From IMG/VR virus record IMGVR_UViG_3300030451_000219, positions 2,455 to 24,498 of that record: DNA of 22,044 nucleotides. The stretch is one strand, 5' to 3'. Shown here piece after piece: positions 7,905 to 16,837 of the stretch (position 1 is the stretch's first letter; every line of letters begins with the position of its first letter). This stretch comes from a virus. The translations under genes were made by a program, and so were the position numbers. The notes beneath the pieces are model-generated. The model had not been told where the DNA came from and ran no database searches. It was given only the letters and a program-made list of their open reading frames with translations.

Positions 7905-10900
7905 ATGCCTTCAAAATTTGAGTTGTATAAACAAACTCTTAATAGAGATTTAGATACCGATTATAATGAATTAAAAAGACTTTATAATCAGTATCCTGAA
8001 TATTATAAAAATTATGGGTTTGCTGAATTCGCAGCTATATCAACTGAAAATTCTGAAGAGCCTCTAGATGCAGAGATACAGTCTGTAATCAATGCTCCAA
8101 TCATTCCTGATAAAGCTAAAGACAATCCTGACTATTATAAAGAATTGTTTGATAAAGCTAGAGAAGAAGAAATACGTACAAGTGATAAACCTTTTCCTGA
8201 ATGGAGAAGAGTTTACACAAACATATTTGATGAACTTGCAACGGGTTCAGTACAATTCTTACGTGATGCTACAAAACTAACTACAGCAGGAAAGATAACT
8301 GGTCCATTTTTACCTAGTGATCAAGAAATACAAAATGGTGTTAACAAAGTTTTAAACAACGAGTTAACAGGAGATATTTACGATAAGATTATAGATGAAA
8401 AAGGTAACGTAACTTATCAACTTCAAGACCCTAAAACAACAGCAGGTTCAATCACTTCGACAATTGGATCAATTGCAGCAGCTATGTATGGAGGCAAAAA
8501 AGGAATTGTTCAACCTGCAAAGAATTTATATACCAAAATAAAAGGTGTACCTACTCCTAAAAGAGGTAGACCATCAAAAGCTGATATCAAAAAAAGAAAA
8601 CTTTTAAAGGGTGCTGAAACTTTAGGAACAGCAGAATTAGGGGCACAAATTATTTGGGCAGATGATCCTGAAGTTTTATTAGTGGGCAACTATTTAAGTA
8701 ACGCATTCGGTAACGATGATAATCTTGTTGCTGATTTATTTAAATACTTGGATGCTGATGAAGACAGTACAGCCTTGCAAAGACGATTAAGTTTATTATT
8801 AGATGGTATAGCATTTACAGGTGTTTTTGCAGCAGCAAAAGTTACCAAAGATGTTGTAATGAAAGCATTGAACAAGGTTAAGAAGGGAGGCGACCAGTCT
8901 GTTGTAAAATTTAAACAGTTAGTCAATTACAATAGAAAGCAACCAAAAGCTACTAAGACTTCTACTAAGAATACCAAAGAAATAAAAGAAAAAAGCATCA
9001 ATGATGTTGTATTGTTAAATGATAAGAAAGGTTTTGGTAATGGTATTATTAGAATTATGCAACAAGCAAGAGCTAACTTTTTTAGTACTACTGGATATTT
9101 TACACCTGAAATGCATAAGATTATTAAGGGTAATGAGTATGATAAACTTGCTTGGTCACGAAGAGCAGCTAATCTAACAAAAAATTTAAACTATCAAATT
9201 AAAAAGATATCACGAGAAAAGAATGTTTCTACTCAAGACTTAGATGAAGTTTTAAGATATTATTTAACAGGAACAAAAAGAAAGGGAAAGAAAGTTGATT
9301 TAAGAAGTATACATCCTGACCTAAGAGAGTTTGCGGTAGAGGCAAAAGAAACGGTAAAAGATTTAAGTGAGATGTTGTTAGAAACAAAAAATATCCCTGC
9401 TGATTTAAGAAGAAAGATAAATTCTAACTTGGGACAATATCTTAGAAAAACTTATGAGATATATGAAAACCCTAAATTTACACCTAGTCAAGAAGTTATT
9501 GAGACTGCAACAAGAGAGATTGCAAAAGTTCTAAGTAAGACTAAAGGATTTTTAAGATACAGTCCGCAGGAGTTACAGACAGAAGCTACCTCTATTGTAA
9601 ATAAAATATTAAGTAGAAAAGATAAGTCTGCATTTACAAGTTTTACTGATCACATGAATCAGATACTAGGAACTAAAACAGCAGGTAAGTTATTTGCTCC
9701 ACGTAAAAATATATCACCTGCAATCAATGCATTATTAGGCGGTGACAAAGTTGATACTACATCTTCAGTATTTAGAAGTATTGAAAATCTTGCTCACTAC
9801 ATTACTGATGCTCAAATGTTCGATGAATTGTATCACACAGGTAAAGGTAAGTGGTGGTTTACTCAGTCAGGTAAGTACGGTAAAGCACCGGATGCAAGAA
9901 TGAAAGCTGCTAAAGTTTCAGGTGAAAGATTTTTAAGTCTAAACAATAATGGAAAAGGATTCTATACAACTGAAGAAATAGCTAGGTTTTTTGAGGAGCT
10001 GGGTCAAATAAAAGAAAAAGGCTGGGTGGGTAAAGGTTATGCACACTTTTTAGCATATAAAGGATTTGGTCAAGCATCTGCTACTGTTTATAATTTAATA
10101 ACACATGTTAGAAATACGGTAGGTGGTGCTATTATTTTAGCTCAGAATGGAATGAATCCGTTTAGTAAGGAAACTGCTGAATCTTTTAACATGTTAAGAA
10201 ATGAATTATTTACTAAGACTAAAAATAAAGACAAAGCTTTACAAGATTTATACATTGACTATCAAAGATTAGGACTTGTTAATCAAAACGTAAGAGTTGG
10301 TGAATTTAAAAAGATGATTAATGAGTTAGCTGAAACAGGGATGTATGATGGTTACGTAGATAGTGCGTGGAGTAAGCTTGGTAGGGTTGGCAGAAGTATG
10401 AAACAGTTAAATAGAAAAGTTACTGATACTTATATTGCAGAAGATGATTTATGGAGAATTACTGGATATAATAAAGAGTTAAAAGTTTTAAAAGAGGCTA
10501 ATGACTTATTACCTATTAGTGAACGATTGACAGAAGACCAATTAAAAGAACAGGCTGCTACAATAATTAGAAACACTATGCCTACTTATGATTTAATACC
10601 AAAAGGATTTAGAGATGTAAGATATACACCAATAGGAAACTTCTTCTCATTTTCTGCTGAAAGATGGAGAAATAATTATCATACAATTAAACAATCAATA
10701 AGTGAGATTCGTTCCGGTAATGAAGTATTAGTTAAAAGAGGATATCAAAGATTGGCAAGTACTGTTGCTGTAGGTTATACAGGAGGTAAAGGTGTTTCAG
10801 AGTTTACCAAGTATGCCTTTGGTGTTACTGAGGAAGAAGAAAAAGCAGTAAAAGATTTAGCACTTCCTACATGGTCTAAAAATAGTCAGATTGCATATTC

Positions 10901-11933
10901 AAGAGACGAGAATGGTAATTTAATGTATATTGATTTGTCATATACCGATCCTAATGCACCTGTATTGGATACCATAAGAGCAGGATTAAATGTTTTACTA
11001 GACCCTAATACACCTGAAAAAGATATAGACAGAAGAATATTAGGTGCTACATATGCTTCATTAAACAAGGCTGCTGAACCTTTTATATCTCTTAACTTAT
11101 TATCTAAAGCAGTTTTAGATGTAACAAGAGGAGGTATAGATTCAGAAACAAATAGACCGATTCCCGGATACAATGAGTTAGAAGGTGCTTTTGATATTAA
11201 CAACATAGTTGCTATAACTAGACATTTGGGTCAGGTTATTATTCCTGCTGAAGCTAGATATTTATATAGTGTTGCTGCTGGAGAAAGAGGTAGAAAACTT
11301 CGTAAAGGCGAACTAGATGCTAATCTTGAAATTATGGCAAAACTAACTGGTCAAAGATTTTACAAGCTTGATAAAGAATCATTGGAAAAAAACTTTTATT
11401 TTAAAATGAAAGACTTTAATAATGCAAACGAAAAAGCTAATCGTTTATTATGGAGAAATATTGGTAAGGATAAATCTATAGATAAAGTTTTAAATGATTA
11501 CATTTATGCAAACCAATCCTACTTTGATGAATATGTTAATGCTAAACTAGCTGTAGAGGGTGCAAGAACTCTTGGTATAGATTCAGCCACTATCTTTAAC
11601 ACAATTAAAAGTCAGGCTAGATATCTAGATTCTGATGCTAAAAGTTCACTAGCTCAACAGTCTAATTATTTTGAACCTTTGAAATATACAGATTCAATGT
11701 TAAGAAGAATTTATAATGAGAATAAATTTACTGAAACTACTTATGATGATTTTAAAAAAGCATACGGTTTACTTTATACAAAAATGTCACAACTACCGTT
11801 GGTTCAATTTGATGAGCTAACAGAAGAACAAGAAGAAAATTATGAAATTATAGAAGGAGGAGCTGTGGATTGGATGTTAAGGTATCTAAAAGTAAAAAGT
11901 CCTCTAGGGAGTATTGTAGAAGAAAATGATTGA
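7905..11933 (+). CDS. Giant virion protein (1342 residues), possible internal/ejection protein
   Basis: A 1342-residue protein with a GAGG ribosome site upstream. The N-terminal 120 residues are acidic and Tyr-rich. Hydrophobic stretches lie near 179-195 (ITSTIGSIAAAMYGG) and 295-313 (LSLLLDGIAFTGVFAAAKV), separated by very basic linkers (PKRGRPSKADIKKRK at about 216-230). From about residue 590 to 1150 it matches, from memory, a family of very large marine phage proteins: HVRNTVGGAIILAQNGMNP near 735, a DDLWRITGYNKE-type block near 845, FFSFSAERWRNNYHTIKQ near 912 and WSKNSQIAYSRDENGNLMYI near 990. The function of that family is not established; a virion component injected with the DNA is the usual guess. 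It overlaps the next giant gene by eight bases, so the two are probably made in fixed ratio. No lytic transglycosylase motif was seen. Confidence 0.6.
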   Translation: MPSKFELYKQTLNRDLDTDYNELKRLYNQYPEYYKNYGFAEFAAISTENSEEPLDAEIQSVINAPIIPDKAKDNPDYYKELFDKAREEEIRTSDKPFPEWRRVYTNIFDELATGSVQFLRDATKLTTAGKITGPFLPSDQEIQNGVNKVLNNELTGDIYDKIIDEKGNVTYQLQDPKTTAGSITSTIGSIAAAMYGGKKGIVQPAKNLYTKIKGVPTPKRGRPSKADIKKRKLLKGAETLGTAELGAQIIWADDPEVLLVGNYLSNAFGNDDNLVADLFKYLDADEDSTALQRRLSLLLDGIAFTGVFAAAKVTKDVVMKALNKVKKGGDQSVVKFKQLVNYNRKQPKATKTSTKNTKEIKEKSINDVVLLNDKKGFGNGIIRIMQQARANFFSTTGYFTPEMHKIIKGNEYDKLAWSRRAANLTKNLNYQIKKISREKNVSTQDLDEVLRYYLTGTKRKGKKVDLRSIHPDLREFAVEAKETVKDLSEMLLETKNIPADLRRKINSNLGQYLRKTYEIYENPKFTPSQEVIETATREIAKVLSKTKGFLRYSPQELQTEATSIVNKILSRKDKSAFTSFTDHMNQILGTKTAGKLFAPRKNISPAINALLGGDKVDTTSSVFRSIENLAHYITDAQMFDELYHTGKGKWWFTQSGKYGKAPDARMKAAKVSGERFLSLNNNGKGFYTTEEIARFFEELGQIKEKGWVGKGYAHFLAYKGFGQASATVYNLITHVRNTVGGAIILAQNGMNPFSKETAESFNMLRNELFTKTKNKDKALQDLYIDYQRLGLVNQNVRVGEFKKMINELAETGMYDGYVDSAWSKLGRVGRSMKQLNRKVTDTYIAEDDLWRITGYNKELKVLKEANDLLPISERLTEDQLKEQAATIIRNTMPTYDLIPKGFRDVRYTPIGNFFSFSAERWRNNYHTIKQSISEIRSGNEVLVKRGYQRLASTVAVGYTGGKGVSEFTKYAFGVTEEEEKAVKDLALPTWSKNSQIAYSRDENGNLMYIDLSYTDPNAPVLDTIRAGLNVLLDPNTPEKDIDRRILGATYASLNKAAEPFISLNLLSKAVLDVTRGGIDSETNRPIPGYNELEGAFDINNIVAITRHLGQVIIPAEARYLYSVAAGERGRKLRKGELDANLEIMAKLTGQRFYKLDKESLEKNFYFKMKDFNNANEKANRLLWRNIGKDKSIDKVLNDYIYANQSYFDEYVNAKLAVEGARTLGIDSATIFNTIKSQARYLDSDAKSSLAQQSNYFEPLKYTDSMLRRIYNENKFTETTYDDFKKAYGLLYTKMSQLPLVQFDELTEEQEENYEIIEGGAVDWMLRYLKVKSPLGSIVEEND

Positions 11934-14900
11934 TTTTTCTAAAATATTTAAACAGGCTCCAAGTATAGACTTGAGAACAGGTGAATTGAAAGAAGCTAGA
12001 GATGATAGGAATGATCCTGCGTATCAAAAATTTATAAAAGATAATGAGCTTAATACTTATTTAACTAAGCCTACTCCTGCACAATTTGACTCACTTCAAA
12101 AAATGCAAGAGAGTAAACAGCGAATTGACCCTATAGTTTCTTTGGTAAAGCAAGGCGAACTTGAAAAAGCTTATGAAGCTTTTGAACAATTACCGTTTGG
12201 TGATCAAGCCAAAATAGCTATATCACCCGGAGTCGGTGATGCTTTAGCAGCTTACGAAGTTCCTTTGTTTGAAAAAAGAGCTATAGAAGATTTACGTACC
12301 GGTAATATAGCTTCAGCAAAACTTAATCACTTTATGGCAAGTCTATCTGCTGCTTCACTTATTCCTGCTGCTGATGCTATCACTCAGCCAATAAAAACAA
12401 CCATTAGAGGTGTACAAAAGTTAGGTAGAAATGTTCAAGCTAAAGTACCTATGGATAATACCGGAGGAGGTTCATCAGGAGGACCAACAAAAAAACTTAA
12501 TAAGCCTAAATACACAATTGATGATTATGGTTTTTATTCAGAAGCTCAAAACATTGCTTTTCAATTACCAAAAAATGCAACAGCAAGACAATTAGTAGAC
12601 GGTCTAAAGGCTAGGGTAGGTCCTAATAAACCGGTACAAAAAGCCGAACTAGACTTTTTAAATTTAGAAGAAGAGTTTGTAAAGCTTTATGATGAAGATA
12701 GAGTAATATCACGGGATGAGCTAGTAAGTTTTATAGAAGTACGTAAACCTAGTTTATCAATAAGTGTAAGGGGTGGTGAGGTTAGTGATGAGGTTCCTAC
12801 TATAAACATTGCTAGGGCAGATACTCCTGACAAAATAAATGTAGATGAAAATTTTCTTAGAGAAATTTTAAATAGCCAAGAATTTAAAGCGGATAGAGAT
12901 GCAAAAGAAAAAGTTGGTGAATATGTAGAACGTTTTAGAAGTAGTAGAACAACAGAAGAAAGAAATAAAGCTTATAATGAAATGAAAAAAGCACAAGACG
13001 AATATTCGGAAAATGAGTTTATAATGTTTAAAGATTTTATTGCAGACAAGGTTGATGAGTTAACAGACGGTAAACTAAAAATGAATTATCCACACAGGCT
13101 TATAGATGAAGTAGTTGATGAGGTTGATGAGAGGGTCAGCTATCTTGAAATGCCTGAAGGGTTTCCATCAGGATTTGAATATAATATTAATCTTCCTTTA
13201 AAAATTCATCGAAGAGATGCAGATATAACTTATGTAGACGGTCAAGGATTTCAAACAGAAGGTTATATTTTAGACAGAGGCTCAAGAGGGTTTTTAAGTT
13301 TTGTTGATGATAGAAATAATCTAGGTGATTTTAGGACATATGCTCGTGGAAGAGCTAATAACTTAGAGGAAGCGGATGTTCAACTATCAATTGCATTACG
13401 ACAAAGATTTACAGAAACAACCGATGCTGAAGACAGAACAACATTGTACGGTCCTAGTGATTTTAAGGCTTTTACTTCTCCAGGCTCTGAAAACTATAGA
13501 GAAAGTATTATTGAGATCGCAAATACAGGTATTAAAGATGCTAACATTCAAAACATGTTTACTAAATATCACCCATCTGAAAAAGGTCATTTTCCTGAAC
13601 CTTATCAGGTAGCACATAAGAGAACAACAGATAGAGTAGATATAGATGGTAACTTAAATAATCATTTAGAAGAAGTTCAATCTGATCCTACTAAAGCAAA
13701 ACGATCTTATGGTGCAATAACTGATGCATTTACTTTGGAGGATTATGTTAATTTACCTTTAAAAAATTTAGAGAAAGTAGATAGGTTAGAAAGTAGAACA
13801 GAATTAGTAGATGTAATGAGAGATTATTCTGATAAAAAGATAAAAGATTTTAACAAGGTTTACGAAGATATTCTAGAGCAAACATATGGAAGAGAACCTT
13901 TAGAAGCTTATAAGCGAGTTAATCAAAGATATGCTGAGAAAAATAAAATTGGTAAACTAAGCTTTCAAACAATGGCAAAGTATGTTAATGCGGATTGGAA
14001 AGAACATCGTGAATTATTTCAGGTAGCGAACCAAGATGATTTAGAGATTATACGGAATGCTTATCAAGTACCTGAAGCTATGTTCCAAGATAGTTATATA
14101 TCTGAGATAGATATGGTAGGTGAAATTTTTGAAGAATTTATTTCTCCTATTTTAGATTCTAATGAAATGACACCTATGTTACAAAGAAAGTTTGGTGGTA
14201 ATAAACAAAAAATAGAAGAGGAGCAGATAGGAGATATTTTTAAAAGACTTAAATTAGAAAATAAAGTAGAGCTTCCATCTAATATGTTAGATTTACTTAG
14301 GTCATATGAATCAAATTATGGTGGGGGAATGGGTGATGGTAGGGTTTTAAAAGCAGCTCCTGACTTTCCATTTTTAGATGACAGACAATGGACTAGATTA
14401 GTTTTAAGACAACACATTTTGGAAAGTGTAAAAGAAGGGCACGATGGTATCACTATACCAACGGGTTATTTTCAGAACATTAGAAATCTTAAAGTTCCAC
14501 ATGTAGAAATAAAAAAGGGTACTCCAAGAGAAGTATCTATTGCTTTTGGTGATGAACAAATTAATTCTAAAAGAAATACATATAAAGTTGAACTGCCTCA
14601 AGGTTTTATTGATGAAATAGATTATTATGATCATGTTTTTGGTAATGATTTTAATGATCCTTATAATTTTAATGATCGAATTGATCATTTTCATAGTCTA
14701 AATTCTCAGATGGGCGAAGATGAAAATATAAAAAATATTGTTTCTTTTATAAGTTTAAGACTTGGACCTGATAAAATGAGAAGTCCAAAACAAATGGAAA
14801 AATTACAGAAGCAAATTGAAAATCATAACTTTGATAAAGACCCCGTTATGATTGTTCCGTTACATGTTGTTTATAAATCAATCTACGATCAATTACTTAT

Positions 14901-15258
14901 AAAAGAAGCTCAACGTCTTGCAAGATTAACAGGTGCTAAGTTAGATGAAACTATGATTTATGTTGATCCAAGAATTAAAAATGCAGAAGCAAGAGGGCTA
15001 AATGTAAAAGAAATAGAGGATAAAAATTTTACAAAATATAATAAGCAGCCGGTTGTGAGACTGAAATTTAATGACAAATTAATTGAAACAATAACAGATC
15101 AAGGTATACAATATTTTTCTAAAGGCGGTTTGGTTACAGGACCGGATGTAGTTCCTTTCACTAAAGAAGACCCTGCTGAAAGAATTAATCCAATTACTGG
15201 TGAACCTTATATGGATAGATTTCAATTGAACTTAGGAGAATTAGATAATGGAATATAA
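11926..15258 (+). CDS. Giant polyvalent-type virion protein (1110 residues)
   Basis: A 1110-residue multidomain protein starting eight bases before the previous stop. After a helical N-terminus and a GGGSSGG linker (about 179-186), a block at about 200-280 (DYGFYSEAQNIAFQLPKNAT then a VQKAELDFL...ISRDELVSFI pattern) matches a small repeat seen in large polyvalent proteins of marine phages. Residues about 505-585 contain YGPSDFKAF, ENYRES and HLEEVQSD, and about 815-845 contains QWTRLVLRQHILESVKEGHD; in the same polyvalent proteins these blocks occur in this order. The C-terminal tail has FSKGGLVTGPDVVPFTKEDP and NPITGEPY, also seen on such proteins. Polyvalent proteins are thought to be delivered into the host with DNA, but no activity can be assigned here. 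It overlaps the endolysin gene by 11 bases. Confidence 0.6.
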   Translation: MIDFSKIFKQAPSIDLRTGELKEARDDRNDPAYQKFIKDNELNTYLTKPTPAQFDSLQKMQESKQRIDPIVSLVKQGELEKAYEAFEQLPFGDQAKIAISPGVGDALAAYEVPLFEKRAIEDLRTGNIASAKLNHFMASLSAASLIPAADAITQPIKTTIRGVQKLGRNVQAKVPMDNTGGGSSGGPTKKLNKPKYTIDDYGFYSEAQNIAFQLPKNATARQLVDGLKARVGPNKPVQKAELDFLNLEEEFVKLYDEDRVISRDELVSFIEVRKPSLSISVRGGEVSDEVPTINIARADTPDKINVDENFLREILNSQEFKADRDAKEKVGEYVERFRSSRTTEERNKAYNEMKKAQDEYSENEFIMFKDFIADKVDELTDGKLKMNYPHRLIDEVVDEVDERVSYLEMPEGFPSGFEYNINLPLKIHRRDADITYVDGQGFQTEGYILDRGSRGFLSFVDDRNNLGDFRTYARGRANNLEEADVQLSIALRQRFTETTDAEDRTTLYGPSDFKAFTSPGSENYRESIIEIANTGIKDANIQNMFTKYHPSEKGHFPEPYQVAHKRTTDRVDIDGNLNNHLEEVQSDPTKAKRSYGAITDAFTLEDYVNLPLKNLEKVDRLESRTELVDVMRDYSDKKIKDFNKVYEDILEQTYGREPLEAYKRVNQRYAEKNKIGKLSFQTMAKYVNADWKEHRELFQVANQDDLEIIRNAYQVPEAMFQDSYISEIDMVGEIFEEFISPILDSNEMTPMLQRKFGGNKQKIEEEQIGDIFKRLKLENKVELPSNMLDLLRSYESNYGGGMGDGRVLKAAPDFPFLDDRQWTRLVLRQHILESVKEGHDGITIPTGYFQNIRNLKVPHVEIKKGTPREVSIAFGDEQINSKRNTYKVELPQGFIDEIDYYDHVFGNDFNDPYNFNDRIDHFHSLNSQMGEDENIKNIVSFISLRLGPDKMRSPKQMEKLQKQIENHNFDKDPVMIVPLHVVYKSIYDQLLIKEAQRLARLTGAKLDETMIYVDPRIKNAEARGLNVKEIEDKNFTKYNKQPVVRLKFNDKLIETITDQGIQYFSKGGLVTGPDVVPFTKEDPAERINPITGEPYMDRFQLNLGELDNGI

Positions 15259-15616
15259 ATACTTTAAAGACTCAGAACTAGCTTGTAAACATACAGGTGA
15301 AAATGGCATGGATGTTGCATTTATGAAAGTGATAGAAGCGATACGTGAAGAGTGTGGTTTCCCTTTCAGAGTGAGTAGTGCATATCGACATCCTACTCAT
15401 CCGATTGAAGCTGGTAAACAAAAGCCGGGTGCACATGCTTCAGGTAAAGCTATCGACATACTTGTAAGTATGGAACAAGCCTTTATATTAGTAGAAGTAG
15501 CATTAAAACATGGCATCATCGGTATTGGAATCTCACAAAAGGGTCCTATTGGTACTCGTTTTATTCATTTGGACATGGATAAATCTCGTTCAAGACCCCG
15601 TATTTGGTCGTACTAA
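15248..15616 (+). CDS. Endolysin, M15 family peptidase (M15_3-like)
   Basis: A 122-residue protein that should cut peptide bonds in peptidoglycan cross-links and release phage progeny. It has the core of zinc-dependent M15 D-Ala-D-Ala carboxypeptidase/endopeptidases: SSAYRHPTH at residues 43-51, GAHASGKAIDI at 61-71 giving ligands His63 and Asp70, and FIHLD at 105-109 giving the third ligand His107 with Asp109 beside it. The length is about that of a single catalytic domain, with no binding domain and no signal peptide, so it relies on a holin for export. The AGGAG ribosome site at 15234-15238 is nine bases before the chosen ATG and lies inside the preceding gene. It opens a lysis cassette with the holin candidate at 15855. 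Exact bond specificity cannot be read from sequence. Confidence 0.85.
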   Translation: MEYKYFKDSELACKHTGENGMDVAFMKVIEAIREECGFPFRVSSAYRHPTHPIEAGKQKPGAHASGKAIDILVSMEQAFILVEVALKHGIIGIGISQKGPIGTRFIHLDMDKSRSRPRIWSY

Positions 15617-15618
15617 TT

Positions 15619-15858
15619 ATGCTCTTATATACAGAGAAACAATTAGACAAAGCATATAGAATAGATTGCAAAGCTCGTACCAAATCAAATGAAGCATGGG
15701 TAACTCGTGAAGAGTTTAGACCGTTGTATGAAATGCTGATAGAACATTTTATGAAAGCATACAATGCTGATGATTTGTTAGCAGCAGATACTCCGGAATA
15801 TTTGTTAGACTCTGTAAACGATTTACTTGAAACAACTATAATATTGGAAGACAAATGA
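15619..15858 (+). CDS. Small lysis-cassette protein, function unknown
   Basis: A 79-residue protein starting MLLYTEKQLDKAYRIDCKAR. A TTG codon at 15604 lies in the same frame, but the ATG at 15619, two bases after the endolysin stop, gives the expected hydrophobic-charged start, so 15619 is preferred; neither has a strong ribosome site, suggesting translational coupling. It is acidic overall and helical, with a single Cys and no membrane segment, which argues against a holin or spanin. I recognise related short proteins (YTEKQL...RTK.. pattern) from marine phages without function. Its stop overlaps the start of the holin candidate by four bases (ATGA), so it belongs to the lysis operon. Confidence 0.55.
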   Translation: MLLYTEKQLDKAYRIDCKARTKSNEAWVTREEFRPLYEMLIEHFMKAYNADDLLAADTPEYLLDSVNDLLETTIILEDK

Positions 15859-16322
15859 AAAAACTAAAAGGTATATTAGGTGCACTTGCTCCGACTCTTG
15901 GTGCTGCTGTCGGTGGTCCATTAGGTGGACAAGCTGGACAAATACTAAGTCAGGTGTTAGGTGTTCCAAACAATCCAAAATCCATTGAGAGTGCTATGAA
16001 TAATATCACAGCCGAACAAATGGTTGAACTTAAAAAAGCTGAAAAAGATTTTGAAGTTCAGATGAAACAATTAGATGTGGATGTATATTCATTAGAAGTG
16101 GATGATAGAAAAGATGCGAGAACTAAATTCTCAGGTGACTGGACTCCAACTATTTTAGGAACTTTGTCAATGACAGGTTTCATTGGATATATATTTTACA
16201 TCACAGCATTCCCTATGCCGGACTCAAGCGATGATATCGTCATGCTTATTATTGGTTCACTTACAGGTATAGCAACTGCTGTAATCAGTTTTTACTTCGG
16301 GTCTAGTAACAAGGACAAGTAG
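15855..16322 (+). CDS. Holin, 3-TM GTA/phage type
   Basis: A 155-residue membrane protein. Residues about 5-35 are a Gly/Ala/Leu-rich amphipathic or membrane segment; 45-93 form a charged helix (LKKAEKDFEVQMKQLDVDVY, then DDRKDARTK); 97-118 and 127-149 are two clear transmembrane helices, ending FYFGSSNKDK. This arrangement, with the DRKDAR block before the second helix and a short FGSS tail, is that of the 3-TM holin family first described in gene transfer agents and found in many alphaproteobacterial and marine phages. It would form inner membrane pores that let the M15 endolysin reach the cell wall at the end of infection. It is the third gene of the lysis cassette, overlapping the previous gene by four bases. 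Confidence 0.75.
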   Translation: MKKLKGILGALAPTLGAAVGGPLGGQAGQILSQVLGVPNNPKSIESAMNNITAEQMVELKKAEKDFEVQMKQLDVDVYSLEVDDRKDARTKFSGDWTPTILGTLSMTGFIGYIFYITAFPMPDSSDDIVMLIIGSLTGIATAVISFYFGSSNKDK

Positions 16323-16334
16323 TAAAAGGGAAGC

Positions 16335-16364
16335 TCTTAGAAAGGCTTACATAGCTTTCTAGGG
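16335..16364 (+). other. Hairpin between holin and hsp20 genes
   Basis: An imperfect inverted repeat can pair TCTTAGAAA and GCT with AGC and TTTCTAGGG: about 12 pairs, three of them G-T, with one bulged G (16344) and a five-base loop TACAT at 16348-16352. It is not followed by a T run (TATAATTAAC follows), so it is a poor intrinsic terminator. It could slow polymerase, protect mRNA ends or be a processing site. It separates the lysis genes from hsp20 in the only gap (76 bases) of this part. Confidence 0.45.
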
Positions 16365-16365
16365 C

Positions 16366-16371
16366 TATAAT
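16366..16371 (+). promoter_or_regulatory. Possible -10 box for hsp20
   Basis: A perfect TATAAT sits 27 bases before the ATG at 16399, just after the hairpin. No acceptable -35 box is found at 16-18 bases; the best near match (CTTACA at 16346-16351) is only 14 bases upstream. There is no extended TG motif. It may be chance in AT-rich DNA, or a weak or activator-dependent promoter. An AGGAG ribosome site at 16389-16393 serves the gene. Confidence 0.25.
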
Positions 16372-16398
16372 TAACTTGCTTAGAAAAAGGAGTATATT

Positions 16399-16833
16399 AT
16401 GACAAGCAAAAATATATTAGACTTAAATAATCGTCTATATCAAACCTCGTATGTAGGCTTCGATAGACTCTTCGATGAGTTTTTCAGACTACAATCAAGT
16501 ACGAAAAATGTACCAAACTACCCACCTTATAATCTGATTAAGGATGGAGATAGTTATACAATAGAAATGGCTATGGCAGGACTGACTGACAAAGACGTTG
16601 ATGTTGTTCTTGAGGATAGGACTTTATCTATCACTTATGAGAAATCAGAAGAAGATATTGATGAAGGTGTTATCCATAAAGGATTAGCACAAAGGTCTTT
16701 TAAAAGAAGTTTTAATCTAGCTGATGATATTGAAGTCCAAAAGGCTCAACTCAAAAATGGATTACTATCTATCCGTATGGAAAGAATAGTTCCTGATGAG
16801 AAGAAACCTCAGAAGATTAAACTATCTAAGTAA
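16399..16833 (+). CDS. hsp20: Small heat shock protein, Hsp20/IbpA type
   Basis: A 144-residue ATP-independent chaperone expected to hold unfolded proteins in a refoldable state in the cytoplasm. Residues 41-131 form the alpha-crystallin domain: it begins YPPYNLIKDGDSYTIEMAMA as in IbpA-type proteins, continues DVDVVLEDRTLSITYEK, and ends with the diagnostic KNGLLSIRMER strand at 119-128. The C-terminal IKL at 140-142 matches the short I-x-I/L motif that docks neighbouring subunits. The N-terminal arm (FDRLFDEFFRLQSS, about 21-34) is the usual aromatic amphipathic helix. Hsp20 genes are common in marine cyanophages and pelagiphages, possibly to help virion folding or protect host proteins late in infection. 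Here it is the last gene of the late block, with its own AGGAG site. Confidence 0.9.
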   Translation: MTSKNILDLNNRLYQTSYVGFDRLFDEFFRLQSSTKNVPNYPPYNLIKDGDSYTIEMAMAGLTDKDVDVVLEDRTLSITYEKSEEDIDEGVIHKGLAQRSFKRSFNLADDIEVQKAQLKNGLLSIRMERIVPDEKKPQKIKLSK

Positions 16834-16837
16834 AGGT

